A stretch of 54,983 bases of DNA, taken from assembly GCF_014639075.1 (NCBI RefSeq), contig NZ_BMFS01000016.1, positions 1 through 54,983 of the forward strand. The letters are read 5' to 3'. The stretch comes from Glycocaulis albus (GTDB lineage: Bacteria; Pseudomonadota; Alphaproteobacteria; Caulobacterales; Maricaulaceae). Of this stretch, positions 24,935 to 33,346 are shown piece after piece; positions within the stretch are counted from its first letter, which is position 1; every line of letters begins with the position of its first letter. The notes below the pieces were generated by a model that was not told the origin of the DNA, did no database searches, and saw only the letters and a list, made by a program, of their open reading frames with translations. The position numbers were made by a program, and so were the translations under genes.

Positions 24935-25738
24935 ATGCGTCTGATCCGCACCCTTTTCGTTGCCGCTACCGGCACTCTGGCCGCCGTCGGCCTGGCCTCA
25001 GCCGCAGGCGAGTACCGCACGCCGGAAGACTACCGCTTCTCGTTCGAAGGCCCTTTCAGCTCCTTCGACCGGGGCGCGGTGCAGCGTGGCTTCTACGTGT
25101 TCAATCAGGTCTGTGCGGCCTGCCACAGCCTTGACCATCTGGCGATCCGCCATCTGGGACAGCCCGGCGGTCCGTTCTACGACCCCGACTATCCCAACCC
25201 GAATGACAACCCCGTCGTGCGGGCCATTGCGGCGGAATACATTGTCGAGGATGGGCCGGACGAGTTCGGTGACATGTTCGAGCGCCCCGGCCGGCCGGCT
25301 GACCGTTTCCCGGCACCCTATGCCAACGAGGCGCAGGGCCGTGCGGCCAATAACGGTGCCTATCCGCCGGACCTGTCCATCATCACGCGTGCCCGCCATT
25401 ACGGCGCGCCCTATGTCCGCTCGCTGATGATGGGGTATGGCGAGGAGCCGCCGGAAGGCCTCACCGTGGGCGCGGGCCTTTACTACAACCCGTACTTCCC
25501 GGGCGGGCTGATTGCCATGCCGCCGCAATTCCAGGACGGTCTGCTGACCTATAATGACGGCACCGAGGCCACCGTCGAGCAGATGGCAACCGATGTGACC
25601 GAGTTCCTTGCGTGGGCGTCTGATCCGCATATGGAGCAGCGCAAACGCCTGGGCCTGATGGTAATGGCCTATCTGGTCATCCTGTGCGGCCTGCTGTTCT
25701 TCACTTATCGGCAGGTCTGGTCGAAAGTGGCTCACTAG
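24935..25738 (+). CDS. petC: Cytochrome c1 subunit of bc1 complex
   Basis: A 267-aa periplasmic c-type cytochrome held by a C-terminal helix (VMAYLVILCGLLFFTYRQVW). A signal peptide ends around ASAAGEYRTP; the heme-binding CAACH is at residues 60-64, and the distal methionine is likely in the IAMPPQF region. ATG 24935 has a GGAGTGA ribosome binding site; GTG 24923 would merely add four residues. It is followed by a strong intrinsic terminator that closes the petABC operon. Confidence 0.97.
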   Translation: MRLIRTLFVAATGTLAAVGLASAAGEYRTPEDYRFSFEGPFSSFDRGAVQRGFYVFNQVCAACHSLDHLAIRHLGQPGGPFYDPDYPNPNDNPVVRAIAAEYIVEDGPDEFGDMFERPGRPADRFPAPYANEAQGRAANNGAYPPDLSIITRARHYGAPYVRSLMMGYGEEPPEGLTVGAGLYYNPYFPGGLIAMPPQFQDGLLTYNDGTEATVEQMATDVTEFLAWASDPHMEQRKRLGLMVMAYLVILCGLLFFTYRQVWSKVAH

Positions 25739-25769
25739 GCCACCGCGCAGTAATGCCGATACCTTGCTG

Positions 25770-25809
25770 AAACGGGCCGCTCCTGTCTGGGGCGGCCCGT
25801 TTTGTTTTT
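25770..25809 (+). terminator. Rho-independent terminator of petABC
   Basis: AAACGGGCCGC at 25770-25780 pairs perfectly with GCGGCCCGTTT at 25792-25802 and is followed by TGTTTTT. It starts 31 bases after the petC stop. Confidence 0.9.
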
Positions 25810-25835
25810 CTGCTTAAGACATTATCAGGACGGGC

Positions 25836-26444
25836 ATGAAGAAAGATCCGATCGATGTCGTTGCCTACCAGTCACGCTGGGTGGAAGAAGGGCTGGGCCA
25901 CGCCGAAACCGTCGCCGGCGCGCTGGGCCCGCTTGCCCTGCGGGTCGATCATGTCGGATCGACGGCCGTGCCGGGACTGGCCGCCAAGGATGTCATAGAC
26001 ATTCAGGCGCTTGTCCTGCGCCTGGAGGATGACGGCATTGTCCCGGCCATGACCGCCGCCGGTTACCGGTTTCGCGACGCCAATACCTACGACCCGCCTC
26101 ATCCGGAAAGCCCGCCCGCACTGGGCGAGGATGACTGGCGCAAGCTCTATTTCCGCGAGCCGAAGGGTGGGCGCCGCGTGCATGTCCATATCCGGCGCAA
26201 CGGCGCGGCCGCGGCGCGCAATGCGCTGCTCCTGCGCGATTTCCTGCGCGATGACGCGCCCTCGCGGCGTGATTACAGTGAATTCAAGACCGCGCTTGCG
26301 GCGAAGACCCGCAAGGATCGTGATGCCTATCAGGCGATCAAGCGCCCGTTCATATCCATTGCCTTGCGCAGTGCGGAAAGCTGGGCCGAACTGAGCCGCT
26401 GGGTGCCGGGTGCGCCGGATGCCTATTGGAGGAGTGCGGAGTAA
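25836..26444 (+). CDS. GrpB/UPF0157 family protein
   Basis: A 202-aa protein of the GrpB family, a nucleotidyltransferase-like fold found alone or fused to dephospho-CoA kinase. Landmarks: VVAYQSRWVEE, RVDHVGSTAVPGLAAKDVIDIQ and RVHVHIRRNG, then FRDDAPSRRDYSEFKTALA. The biochemical role is unknown. It starts 27 bases after the petC terminator, so it needs its own promoter or read-through. Its TAA shares a base with the mtnP ATG. Confidence 0.87.
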   Translation: MKKDPIDVVAYQSRWVEEGLGHAETVAGALGPLALRVDHVGSTAVPGLAAKDVIDIQALVLRLEDDGIVPAMTAAGYRFRDANTYDPPHPESPPALGEDDWRKLYFREPKGGRRVHVHIRRNGAAAARNALLLRDFLRDDAPSRRDYSEFKTALAAKTRKDRDAYQAIKRPFISIALRSAESWAELSRWVPGAPDAYWRSAE

Positions 26445-27328
26445 TGACGGGCTGGGTATTGGGGATTATCGGCGGGTCGGGCCTGTATCAGCTGTCCGGC
26501 CTTGAGAATGTGCGCCACCAGACGGTGGAAACGCCTTGGGGCTCGCCATCAGGCGCGCTGGTGCGTGGACAGCTCAACGGCATAGAGCTCGTGTTTCTCA
26601 CCCGGCATGGCAAGGGCCATCACCTCTCGCCAAGCGCGATCAATTACCGCGCCAATATTCACGCCCTCAAACGGGCCGGCGTTACCGATATCCTGTCACT
26701 ATCGGCCTGCGGTTCGATGAAAGAAGAGCTGCACCCGGGCAGTTTTGTGGTCGTGGATCAGTATGTGGACCGCACGTATGCCCGCGAGAAAAGCTTCTTC
26801 GGGCCGGGCTGTGTGGCGCACGTGCCGATGGCCGATCCGGTCTGCAAACGCCTGTCTGCGATGGCTGCACAGGCCGCGCGTGCCGCCGGCGTTGAAAACG
26901 TGGTTGAGGGGGGCACCTATCTCGCGATGGAGGGCCCGCAATTCTCCACCCGCGCCGAGAGTCTTCTCTACCGCAGCTGGGGCATGGACGTGATCGGCAT
27001 GACAAACATGCCCGAAGCCAAGCTCGCGCGGGAAGCCGAGCTTCCCTATGCCAGCGTATGCATGGTCACCGATTACGATTGCTGGCGTGAGGCCGATTCC
27101 GATGTGGATATCAACGACATCCTCAAGGTAATGGGCGAGAATAGCGGCCGTGCCCATGCGCTCATTTCGGCCCTGACACAGACCATGGGCGCGCAAGAGC
27201 GGACACCGGATCCGGCCGGCATAGGTAGCGTCCTCGACCATGCCATCATTACCGCGCCCGAGCACCGTGACCCGGACCTCGTTGCCCGTCTGTCCACGAT
27301 TGCAGGCCGGGTATTGTCGCGCGGCTGA
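26444..27328 (+). CDS. mtnP: S-methyl-5'-thioadenosine phosphorylase
   Basis: A 294-aa purine-nucleoside-phosphorylase-family enzyme cleaving MTA to adenine and 5-methylthioribose-1-phosphate. Phosphate-binding GGSG at 10-13, TRHGKGHHLSPSAINYRANI, the substrate-site segment TYLAMEGPQFSTRAES, and MTNMPEAKLAREAELPYAS then TDYDCW are all canonical of class II PNP/MTAP enzymes. TAATG overlap with GrpB implies coupling. Together with apt 750 bp downstream it forms an MTA to adenine to AMP salvage path. Confidence 0.95.
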   Translation: MTGWVLGIIGGSGLYQLSGLENVRHQTVETPWGSPSGALVRGQLNGIELVFLTRHGKGHHLSPSAINYRANIHALKRAGVTDILSLSACGSMKEELHPGSFVVVDQYVDRTYAREKSFFGPGCVAHVPMADPVCKRLSAMAAQAARAAGVENVVEGGTYLAMEGPQFSTRAESLLYRSWGMDVIGMTNMPEAKLAREAELPYASVCMVTDYDCWREADSDVDINDILKVMGENSGRAHALISALTQTMGAQERTPDPAGIGSVLDHAIITAPEHRDPDLVARLSTIAGRVLSRG

Positions 27329-27660
27329 CCGGACTATACCGGCCCCAGCCGGGACAGTTATCCACAGGCTTGTGTCCAGTCAGGCCAAAAACTGCACAAA
27401 AAATTTGAGAATTTTTACCTTGTGCCAGGCGCGCAAGACCGGCGGCGCGTCAAGATAATTAATAAAAACAATAAGTTAAAGGTTGTTCGGCAGAGATCGT
27501 GCGCCCTCTTTTCATCCGCATCCGGATGTATTACAGTATTATGACTGATCCGAGACACTTATATGTCACGGACCGCATGTGGACGGCAGTTCCCGTCCGT
27601 CGCCAGGCGCGCTCCGGCCCTTATGGCACAGCGCCCGGCCAAGCCTCCCGGGAGGAAAGA
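27329..27660. other. AT-rich 332-bp intergenic region with one DnaA-box match
   Basis: No gene is apparent. It holds TTATCCACA (27358-27366), a perfect DnaA-box consensus; an AT-rich tract around 27384-27482 including the hairpin AAAAATT-TGAG-AATTTTT (27399-27416); and CATCCG-CATC-CGGATG near 27513. The last bases, CCTCCCGGGAGG, form a palindrome containing the ribosome binding site of the next gene. A promoter for the UrcA-like gene must lie here but no clear -35/-10 pair was found. Confidence 0.5.
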
Positions 27661-28008
27661 ATGAAACTTGAACAATTTGCCCTCGCCGCCGCCGCGACGC
27701 TTGCCATGGGAGCCGTGGCATCCGCGCAGCAGGCGCATAACGTGCCGGTCTTCGAGTTCGATGTGGAGCGGGTTGCGCTTCAGGACGAAAGCAATACGGC
27801 CAGCATCTATTTCCGGCTCGTCAGCGAGGCCGGTGATTATTGCGCCGGCATCGTCGCGCCGGAATCGGTGGAGTATCCGGTCTGTGTCCAGGCCATGGTG
27901 ACGCATGTCGTTGAGGAACTCGCCCATGCGCCGCTCGATCGCTTTCATGAGTCGGCAATGGGGCCGCGCCGGCCGTATCAGCAGGCTGTTGCGTACAACG
28001 CAGGCTAA
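27661..28008 (+). CDS. Secreted UrcA-like protein
   Basis: A 115-aa protein with a signal peptide (MKLEQFALAAAATLAMGAVASAQQ, cleavage near ASA-QQ) and a mature part resembling the UrcA family: one region with Cys in AGDYCAGIV and a second Cys in YPVCVQAMV, likely a disulfide, then an Ala-rich helix. UrcA proteins are small periplasmic proteins of unknown role common in Caulobacterales and Sphingomonadales. GGAGG lies 5 bases before ATG 27661. Family assignment is by pattern only. Confidence 0.7.
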   Translation: MKLEQFALAAAATLAMGAVASAQQAHNVPVFEFDVERVALQDESNTASIYFRLVSEAGDYCAGIVAPESVEYPVCVQAMVTHVVEELAHAPLDRFHESAMGPRRPYQQAVAYNAG

Positions 28009-28081
28009 CTTCACGCCCGCAGCTTGACGTCTCCCGCGCTGGACAGGATGGTCAGCCCTCCGTTCAGCGCAGGGGAAATCC

Positions 28082-28612
28082 ATGAATGACATCAAGGCGG
28101 CGATCCGCACGATCCCCGATTACCCCAAGCCGGGTATCCTGTTCCGCGATGTCACCACGCTTCTGGGTGATGCGCGCGCGTTCCGGGCCGCGATTGACGC
28201 GATGATAGCGCCTCATGCCGGAGCCAAGATCGACAAGGTTGCCGGTATCGAGGCGCGCGGCTTCATCCTTGGCGGTGCCATAGCCCACCAGCTCTCCATC
28301 GGCTTTGTGCCCATCCGCAAGAAGGGCAAGCTGCCGTTTGACACGATCGGCCAGTCTTACGAGCTGGAATACGGCACGGACGAGGTGGAGATGCATACCG
28401 ACGCTATAAAGCCCCGTGAGCGTGTCCTGCTGGTTGATGATCTCATTGCCACGGGCGGCACGGCAGAGGCGGCAGTAAAGCTGCTGCGCCGGGCGAAAGC
28501 ACAGGTCGAGGGCGCCTCCTTCATCATCGATCTGCCCGATCTTGGCGGGGCCGGCCGCATCCGCGCCATGGACGTGCCGGTTGCGACGCTGGTGGCGTTC
28601 GAGGGGCATTAG
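28082..28612 (+). CDS. apt: Adenine phosphoribosyltransferase
   Basis: A 176-aa enzyme making AMP from adenine and PRPP. It has [20 protein letters not shown] at the N terminus, the adenine/ribose region [20 protein letters not shown], and the PRPP-binding loop [14 protein letters not shown] (about residues 118-131). Length is typical. Near mtnP, it recycles adenine released from MTA during polyamine or homoserine-lactone metabolism (pathway knowledge, not seen directly). Confidence 0.96.
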   Translation: MNDIKAAIRTIPDYPKPGILFRDVTTLLGDARAFRAAIDAMIAPHAGAKIDKVAGIEARGFILGGAIAHQLSIGFVPIRKKGKLPFDTIGQSYELEYGTDEVEMHTDAIKPRERVLLVDDLIATGGTAEAAVKLLRRAKAQVEGASFIIDLPDLGGAGRIRAMDVPVATLVAFEGH

Positions 28613-28655
28613 ACCCTAAGCTCTCCCGCAATCGGCATCAGGGGAGGGCTTATCC

Positions 28656-29315
28656 ATGTTCATCGGACATTACGGACCGGCGCTGGCGGCGCCTGCGCTG
28701 GTGAAGACCGTGCCGCTCTGGGTGTTGTTCTTCGCGGTTCAGTTTCTCGATATCGTATGGGGGCCGTTGATACTGGCCGGCATCGAGCAGGTGCGCATCG
28801 TGCCGGGCTTTACCGCCATGAGTCCGCTCGACCTTCATCACATGCCCTATACGCATTCACTGCCCGGCGCGCTCGCGCTGTCGGTTCTGTTGGGCGCAGT
28901 CTATGGGCTGATTGCCCGCCAGCAGCGGTTTGCCGGCGGCCTGCTGGTGGCCGCAGCGTCCTTCTCGCACTGGCTTGGTGACCTGGTCGTCCACGCACCG
29001 GACCTTGCACTCTGGCCGGGCGGGCCAGTTGCGGGCTTCGGCCTCTGGAACAATCTGCCGCTGGCGCTCGGGCTGGAAGTGGCGCTGGTTCTGGCAGGAT
29101 TGTTCTTCTATCTGCGGGTGACGCAGGCCAAAGGCCTGATCGGGCGTATATGGCCGTTCGTGCTGGTCGCCGTACTCCTCGCGCTGGAGGCGGTCCACCT
29201 GATGGGTGAACCGCCAGCCAGTGCGCAAGAGCTTGCCATGACCAGCATGGCCGTGTTCGTGATCCTCACCGGACTTGCCGCCGTCGCGGACCTTACCCGC
29301 CAGCCCAGACCCTAG
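28656..29315 (+). CDS. Six-helix membrane protein of unknown function
   Basis: A 219-aa inner-membrane protein with about six helices. Conserved-looking charged positions within helices (FIGHYGPALAAPAL, FLDIVWGPL, LDLHHMPYTHSLPG, SFSHWLGDLVVHAPD) put His and Asp residues in or near the membrane, a pattern also seen in membrane-bound metal-dependent hydrolases of the YdjM kind, though similarity is weak. It is convergent with the S10 peptidase gene, overlapping by 4 bases. Function unknown. Confidence 0.75.
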   Translation: MFIGHYGPALAAPALVKTVPLWVLFFAVQFLDIVWGPLILAGIEQVRIVPGFTAMSPLDLHHMPYTHSLPGALALSVLLGAVYGLIARQQRFAGGLLVAAASFSHWLGDLVVHAPDLALWPGGPVAGFGLWNNLPLALGLEVALVLAGLFFYLRVTQAKGLIGRIWPFVLVAVLLALEAVHLMGEPPASAQELAMTSMAVFVILTGLAAVADLTRQPRP

Positions 29316-30811
29316 CGGTTACCCGCTGCCACGAATTCGCGTACATCGCGCGCCAGCTGCTCGATGGACGGGTGGTGCAGATACATCATGTGCCCGGCCT
29401 CGTAATAGGTCAGCGTCACACGTGATGGATCATAGCCGCGCTGGTTGAATGTCATTTCGGTCCCGAAGAAGGGTGTGGCGAGGTCGTAAATGCCGTTCGT
29501 CGCCAGCACGCGCAGGTCTGAATTCTGGCGCATGGCGCGTTCCAGCCAGACCGAGGTGTTCAGGTACGAATTGTTTCCGCCCGCCTCGCCGGCATTCCAG
29601 TTCCAGTTGCGTACCCCGCCAAGCGTCACATAGGTGTCGGCGATATCGACGCCGAGATTGCGGGTATAGTGCTCGCGCATGGCGGCCGTGTAGCCCGCCG
29701 AGATGCCGTAGCCCGAAGGATCACCTTCCGGGTTCTCGCGCAACGAATCCGGTTCCTGTCCGGCAAAGCGGGAATCAAACCGGCCGACGCTAAGGCCCTG
29801 TTCGCGCAAGATCTCGGTGCGGAACCGGCTCAGCGGCACTCGTAGATTTGATGAGCGCAAATAGCTCTCCGACAGGCCCGTCAGTTCGGCCATCCGCACG
29901 GCCGCCGCGTTGAAGCGCGCCTCGTCCACATCATGACCGCGCAAGAGGACGGGTAGAAACTCGTCGGTGGCAAAGTCGCGCGCATCGCGCAGGAAGGCAT
30001 TGAAGTCATTGCTCCATTCGGCCCGGTCCACCCTGTTGTGATACCAGGCGGTGGCAGCATAGCCCGGCAGCAGTCCGGTCAGGCCCAGCGGATTGTCGGG
30101 CCGCGCATTGGCCATCTCCATGACGACCGAGATCAGCACCACGCCGTTGAAGGCGACATTGTTCCAGCCGAGCTCCATCTCGTTCATCAGCGCGCCGATG
30201 CGCGTCGTGCCATAGCTCTCGCCCATCAGGTATTTGGGCGAGTTCCAGCGCCGGTTCTCGGTCAGCCAGATGCGGATGAACTGCCCGATGGAGCGGGCAT
30301 CCTCATTGACGCCCCAGAACTGGGCCGGGTCAGCCTCGCCCAGCGCGCGGCTATAGCCGGTGCCGACCGGATCGATAAAGACGAGGTCGGCCTGGTCCAG
30401 CAGGGTGTGCGGGTTGGAGCGGATATCATAGGGCGCCGCGCCATCATCCTCTGCCTCCGATGGCAGGACGAGATGCACCGGGCCGAACACGCCCATATGC
30501 AGCCAGAGGGACGCTGAGCCGGGTCCGCCATTGAAGATGAACGCGACGGGCCGCGTGCGCGGGTCCGAAACCCCTTCGCGTATATAGCTGGTGGAGAAGA
30601 TGGCGGCGGTGGCCTGTCCGTTCTCGTCACGCAGGAAGGTCTCGCCTGCAATGGCGCGGTAGCGCACGCGCTGGCCATTGGCGGTTACCTCGCCCCGGCT
30701 TTCAAACACGCGCGGCTCGCGCGGATCGTTTTCGGTGTCCGGTGCCTGTGCGGCTGCGCCCGAAACGCCAAGGACAAGGGCTGCAAGCCCCGCTGCGATG
30801 GATCTGATCAT
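29312..30811 (-). CDS. Secreted S10-family serine carboxypeptidase
   Basis: A 499-aa exported peptidase. Signal peptide MIRSIAAGLAALVLGVSGAA, oxyanion motif FIFNGGPGSASLWLHMG, nucleophile Ser199 in MGESYGT, Asp in TNGIYDLATPF and His in YYEAGHMMYLH form the S10 triad. It removes C-terminal residues from peptides in the periplasm or outside the cell. Single-gene unit between two oppositely oriented genes. Confidence 0.93.
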   Translation of the reverse strand: MIRSIAAGLAALVLGVSGAAAQAPDTENDPREPRVFESRGEVTANGQRVRYRAIAGETFLRDENGQATAAIFSTSYIREGVSDPRTRPVAFIFNGGPGSASLWLHMGVFGPVHLVLPSEAEDDGAAPYDIRSNPHTLLDQADLVFIDPVGTGYSRALGEADPAQFWGVNEDARSIGQFIRIWLTENRRWNSPKYLMGESYGTTRIGALMNEMELGWNNVAFNGVVLISVVMEMANARPDNPLGLTGLLPGYAATAWYHNRVDRAEWSNDFNAFLRDARDFATDEFLPVLLRGHDVDEARFNAAAVRMAELTGLSESYLRSSNLRVPLSRFRTEILREQGLSVGRFDSRFAGQEPDSLRENPEGDPSGYGISAGYTAAMREHYTRNLGVDIADTYVTLGGVRNWNWNAGEAGGNNSYLNTSVWLERAMRQNSDLRVLATNGIYDLATPFFGTEMTFNQRGYDPSRVTLTYYEAGHMMYLHHPSIEQLARDVREFVAAGNR

Positions 30812-30939
30812 GATGCCTCCCCGGTACGGCTGTTCCGCCGCTGTTATCTGGCTTCAAGGCTAGCCGCGATGCCAGAAGCGTCAATGCGGATGCGCGTTCA
30901 CAATTGCGTGCCCCAGCGCGTCCGCCTAGAAGCGCATGC

Positions 30940-31833
30940 ATGAATTACCGCCACGCCTTTCATGCCGGAAACTTTGCCGATGTGCTCAAGCACGCCGTGC
31001 TGGCCCTGTGCCTTGAGCATTTCAAGCGCAAGGACAAACCGTTCGCCGTCATCGACACCCATGCCGGTATCGGCGCGTATGACCTGACCAGCGATGCCGC
31101 CCGGCGCAGCCCGGAATGGCAGGCTGGCATTGGCCGGGTGATGGCGAAGGATCGCCCTGCCGATGTGGAGCGCGTGCTGGCGCCCTTGCTGCGGGTCATC
31201 TGTGCGATGAATGCAGGCAAGGACCTCAACGCCTATCCCGGCTCGCCAGAAGTGTCGGCGCGGCTAATCCGGCCGCAGGACCGTATTCATCTATGTGAGT
31301 TGCACGAGGCGGACTCAAAGACGCTCGACAAGCGCTATGCGCTCAATGCGCGGGTGAAGGTGGAGCAGCGCGACGGCTACAGGGCACTAAAAGCCATGCT
31401 GCCGCCGCGCGAGAAGCGCGGGCTGGTCCTGATCGATCCGCCCTTTGAAAGCCGTGATGAATTTGTGCGCCTCGCCGAAGCCGCGATGAAAGGGCTGGAG
31501 CGCTGGCCCACAGGGACCTTCATTTTCTGGCGGCCGATGAAGGATCTGTGGTCGCTCGACCGGTTTGACGAGGGGCTGGCCGAGTGGCTGGTCACCGAGC
31601 GCGATGTGGAGCCTGCTGCCATATTGCGTGCAGACATGTGGGTGCGTGATCTGGAAAGCGAGGGCAAGCTCGCCGGTGCGGGCCTCGTCATCATAAACCC
31701 GCCCCATACGCTGGAGGCTGATCTTCTGGTCCTCATGCCCTGGCTGTGCGACGTGCTCAAACAGGGCGAGGGCGCAGGCTGGCGCCTCGATGGCATCGTC
31801 ACCGAAGAAATGGCGGCGGGCTGGGCGGGCTAG
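30940..31833 (+). CDS. rlmJ: 23S rRNA (adenine-2030-N6)-methyltransferase
   Basis: A 297-aa RlmJ/YhiR-family methyltransferase. MNYRHAFHAGNFADVLKHAV is the family N terminus and fixes ATG 30940; VIDTHAGIGAYDL is the SAM-binding loop and GLVLIDPPFESRDEF carries the N6-adenine DPPF catalytic motif. It modifies 23S rRNA before ribosome assembly. Convergent with the lipase-like gene, overlapping by 4 bases. Confidence 0.94.
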   Translation: MNYRHAFHAGNFADVLKHAVLALCLEHFKRKDKPFAVIDTHAGIGAYDLTSDAARRSPEWQAGIGRVMAKDRPADVERVLAPLLRVICAMNAGKDLNAYPGSPEVSARLIRPQDRIHLCELHEADSKTLDKRYALNARVKVEQRDGYRALKAMLPPREKRGLVLIDPPFESRDEFVRLAEAAMKGLERWPTGTFIFWRPMKDLWSLDRFDEGLAEWLVTERDVEPAAILRADMWVRDLESEGKLAGAGLVIINPPHTLEADLLVLMPWLCDVLKQGEGAGWRLDGIVTEEMAAGWAG

Positions 31834-33281
31834 CCGCTTGCGCGCACCGTAAACACGCTCTCATCGGGCTGTCTGGGCACGATCACTTCAATGAAATGCG
31901 TGGCATAGCGTTTCAGGAATTGTTCCCCGTCACCGGTCAGGCTGCGCAGCGGGATGAGGCCTGATCCCATGGCATCGCCGCGTTCGAAATAGCTGATCAG
32001 CTTGCCGGGCGCGGGCGCCGTGAGGCCTGCAGCCAGCAGGGGCAGGCGCGCAGGAGTCATTGCCGATTTCAGCCCGCCCTGCTTCATCAGCTCGCGCCGG
32101 TCGATATGGAATACACGCCGCGACGGATCGCGCCGGTTCACATGCACTTTTTTCAGCACATGGCGCAGCGCGTATTCCTCGGGCCGTGAGACCGATGCGC
32201 CAAGGCCCGAGCTAAGCTCATTTTCGGTAGGGGTAGTCAGCCAGACGAAATAGTCATTGACCGGCAGGCCGGTATCATCGCGCACCGAGAACACGATCTG
32301 ATAGTGCTCATTGAAGGCGTCGGGCCCCAGCTCCTCCTCTGAATCAAGGCTGGCGCGGCGGGTTTCAGCGTCGGGCTGGACCAGGGTGCGGGTCGCGGCA
32401 TTGAGCGCTTTCCAGTCCTCGCGGACCTGCCGGTAACCGGCCGCATCGTCGATGCGCAAAGCCTGCAGGATCATCCGTCCGAGGCGTCCTGCGCCGGTAT
32501 CGCCGCGCTCTGAGGGTTCGGTGATGTTCAGATGATGCCGGTCCGGCAGGACGGCAAAGGGTGTGCTTTCCGGCCCGCGCCGTGTCCATAAGCGCCGCGA
32601 CGGCAGGCCGTCGTCACCACGCTGGCTGAAATCAACGGTCACGCCCTGCGGGTCGATATGGGCGCTGGCGGCACGCACGGTCCCGTCCCACGCGCTCTCA
32701 CCCAGAATGCCCATGGGCCGGAAAACATCCAGCCCGGTGAGGACATAGGGCCGCGTGCCCGCCTCGCTGAACACGCTTGTGCGTGTCCCGTCGCGCGAGA
32801 GCCGGTCAGAGAGAGCCAGGCGCTCCTGCAGCTCCGAGCCATGCTCCAGCGCGTGCAGGAATTCTGTGCCGGTCTGGAAGCTGTTCTTCCAGCCCTTGAT
32901 CAGCCGTCCCAGCGCCGAACGGCCCATCACCGCCAGCGGCGAGCCGAAATTGGCAGGCGCCAGCATTACGAGATTATCGGCCGGCGCACCGCCGTGCGCA
33001 TGTTCGAAGGCGAGCCATTGGCGCACCACCAGCGCGCCCGTGGAATGGGTGATGACGTGGAAGCGCGGTCCCAGCCGCCCGTCAGCCTGCATCTCCCTGA
33101 TGAGCTCGCCCAGCCGCCGTGCGCTGTCGGCCAGATGCACCTCGTCGGCCATGGAGGGGTAACCGCCCAGCCAGACATGTTCCACGGCAAAGCCTTGTCC
33201 GCCGAGGAATGTGGCGAGCTTTCGCATCGAGGTGTCGCGGGCGCTCCAGCCGTGAACGGTCAGAACGTGACGGGTCGGCAT
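31830..33281 (-). CDS. Lipase-like alpha/beta-hydrolase
   Basis: A 483-aa protein whose first 250 residues are an alpha/beta-hydrolase: VLTVHGWSARDTSM (oxyanion loop) and nucleophile elbow VITHSTGALVVRQWL. Its GxSxG is replaced by THSTG, as in some PGAP1/lecithin-acyltransferase-like lipases. The C-terminal 200 residues contain a beta-rich region (FNEHYQIVFSVRDDTGLPVN) perhaps for substrate or membrane contact. No signal peptide, so cytosolic. Substrate unknown. Confidence 0.82.
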   Translation of the reverse strand: MPTRHVLTVHGWSARDTSMRKLATFLGGQGFAVEHVWLGGYPSMADEVHLADSARRLGELIREMQADGRLGPRFHVITHSTGALVVRQWLAFEHAHGGAPADNLVMLAPANFGSPLAVMGRSALGRLIKGWKNSFQTGTEFLHALEHGSELQERLALSDRLSRDGTRTSVFSEAGTRPYVLTGLDVFRPMGILGESAWDGTVRAASAHIDPQGVTVDFSQRGDDGLPSRRLWTRRGPESTPFAVLPDRHHLNITEPSERGDTGAGRLGRMILQALRIDDAAGYRQVREDWKALNAATRTLVQPDAETRRASLDSEEELGPDAFNEHYQIVFSVRDDTGLPVNDYFVWLTTPTENELSSGLGASVSRPEEYALRHVLKKVHVNRRDPSRRVFHIDRRELMKQGGLKSAMTPARLPLLAAGLTAPAPGKLISYFERGDAMGSGLIPLRSLTGDGEQFLKRYATHFIEVIVPRQPDESVFTVRASG

Positions 33282-33346
33282 GGCGGGTCTCCATCAGGTG
33301 AACCCGCCCATATTATGCCTGAAAACACGCCCTGCGGACAGATTGC

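Noticed and set aside
27329-27660. Chromosomal replication origin
   Set aside because: Only one perfect DnaA box, and none of the usual alphaproteobacterial origin neighbours (hemE side genes, parAB, gid) are present.
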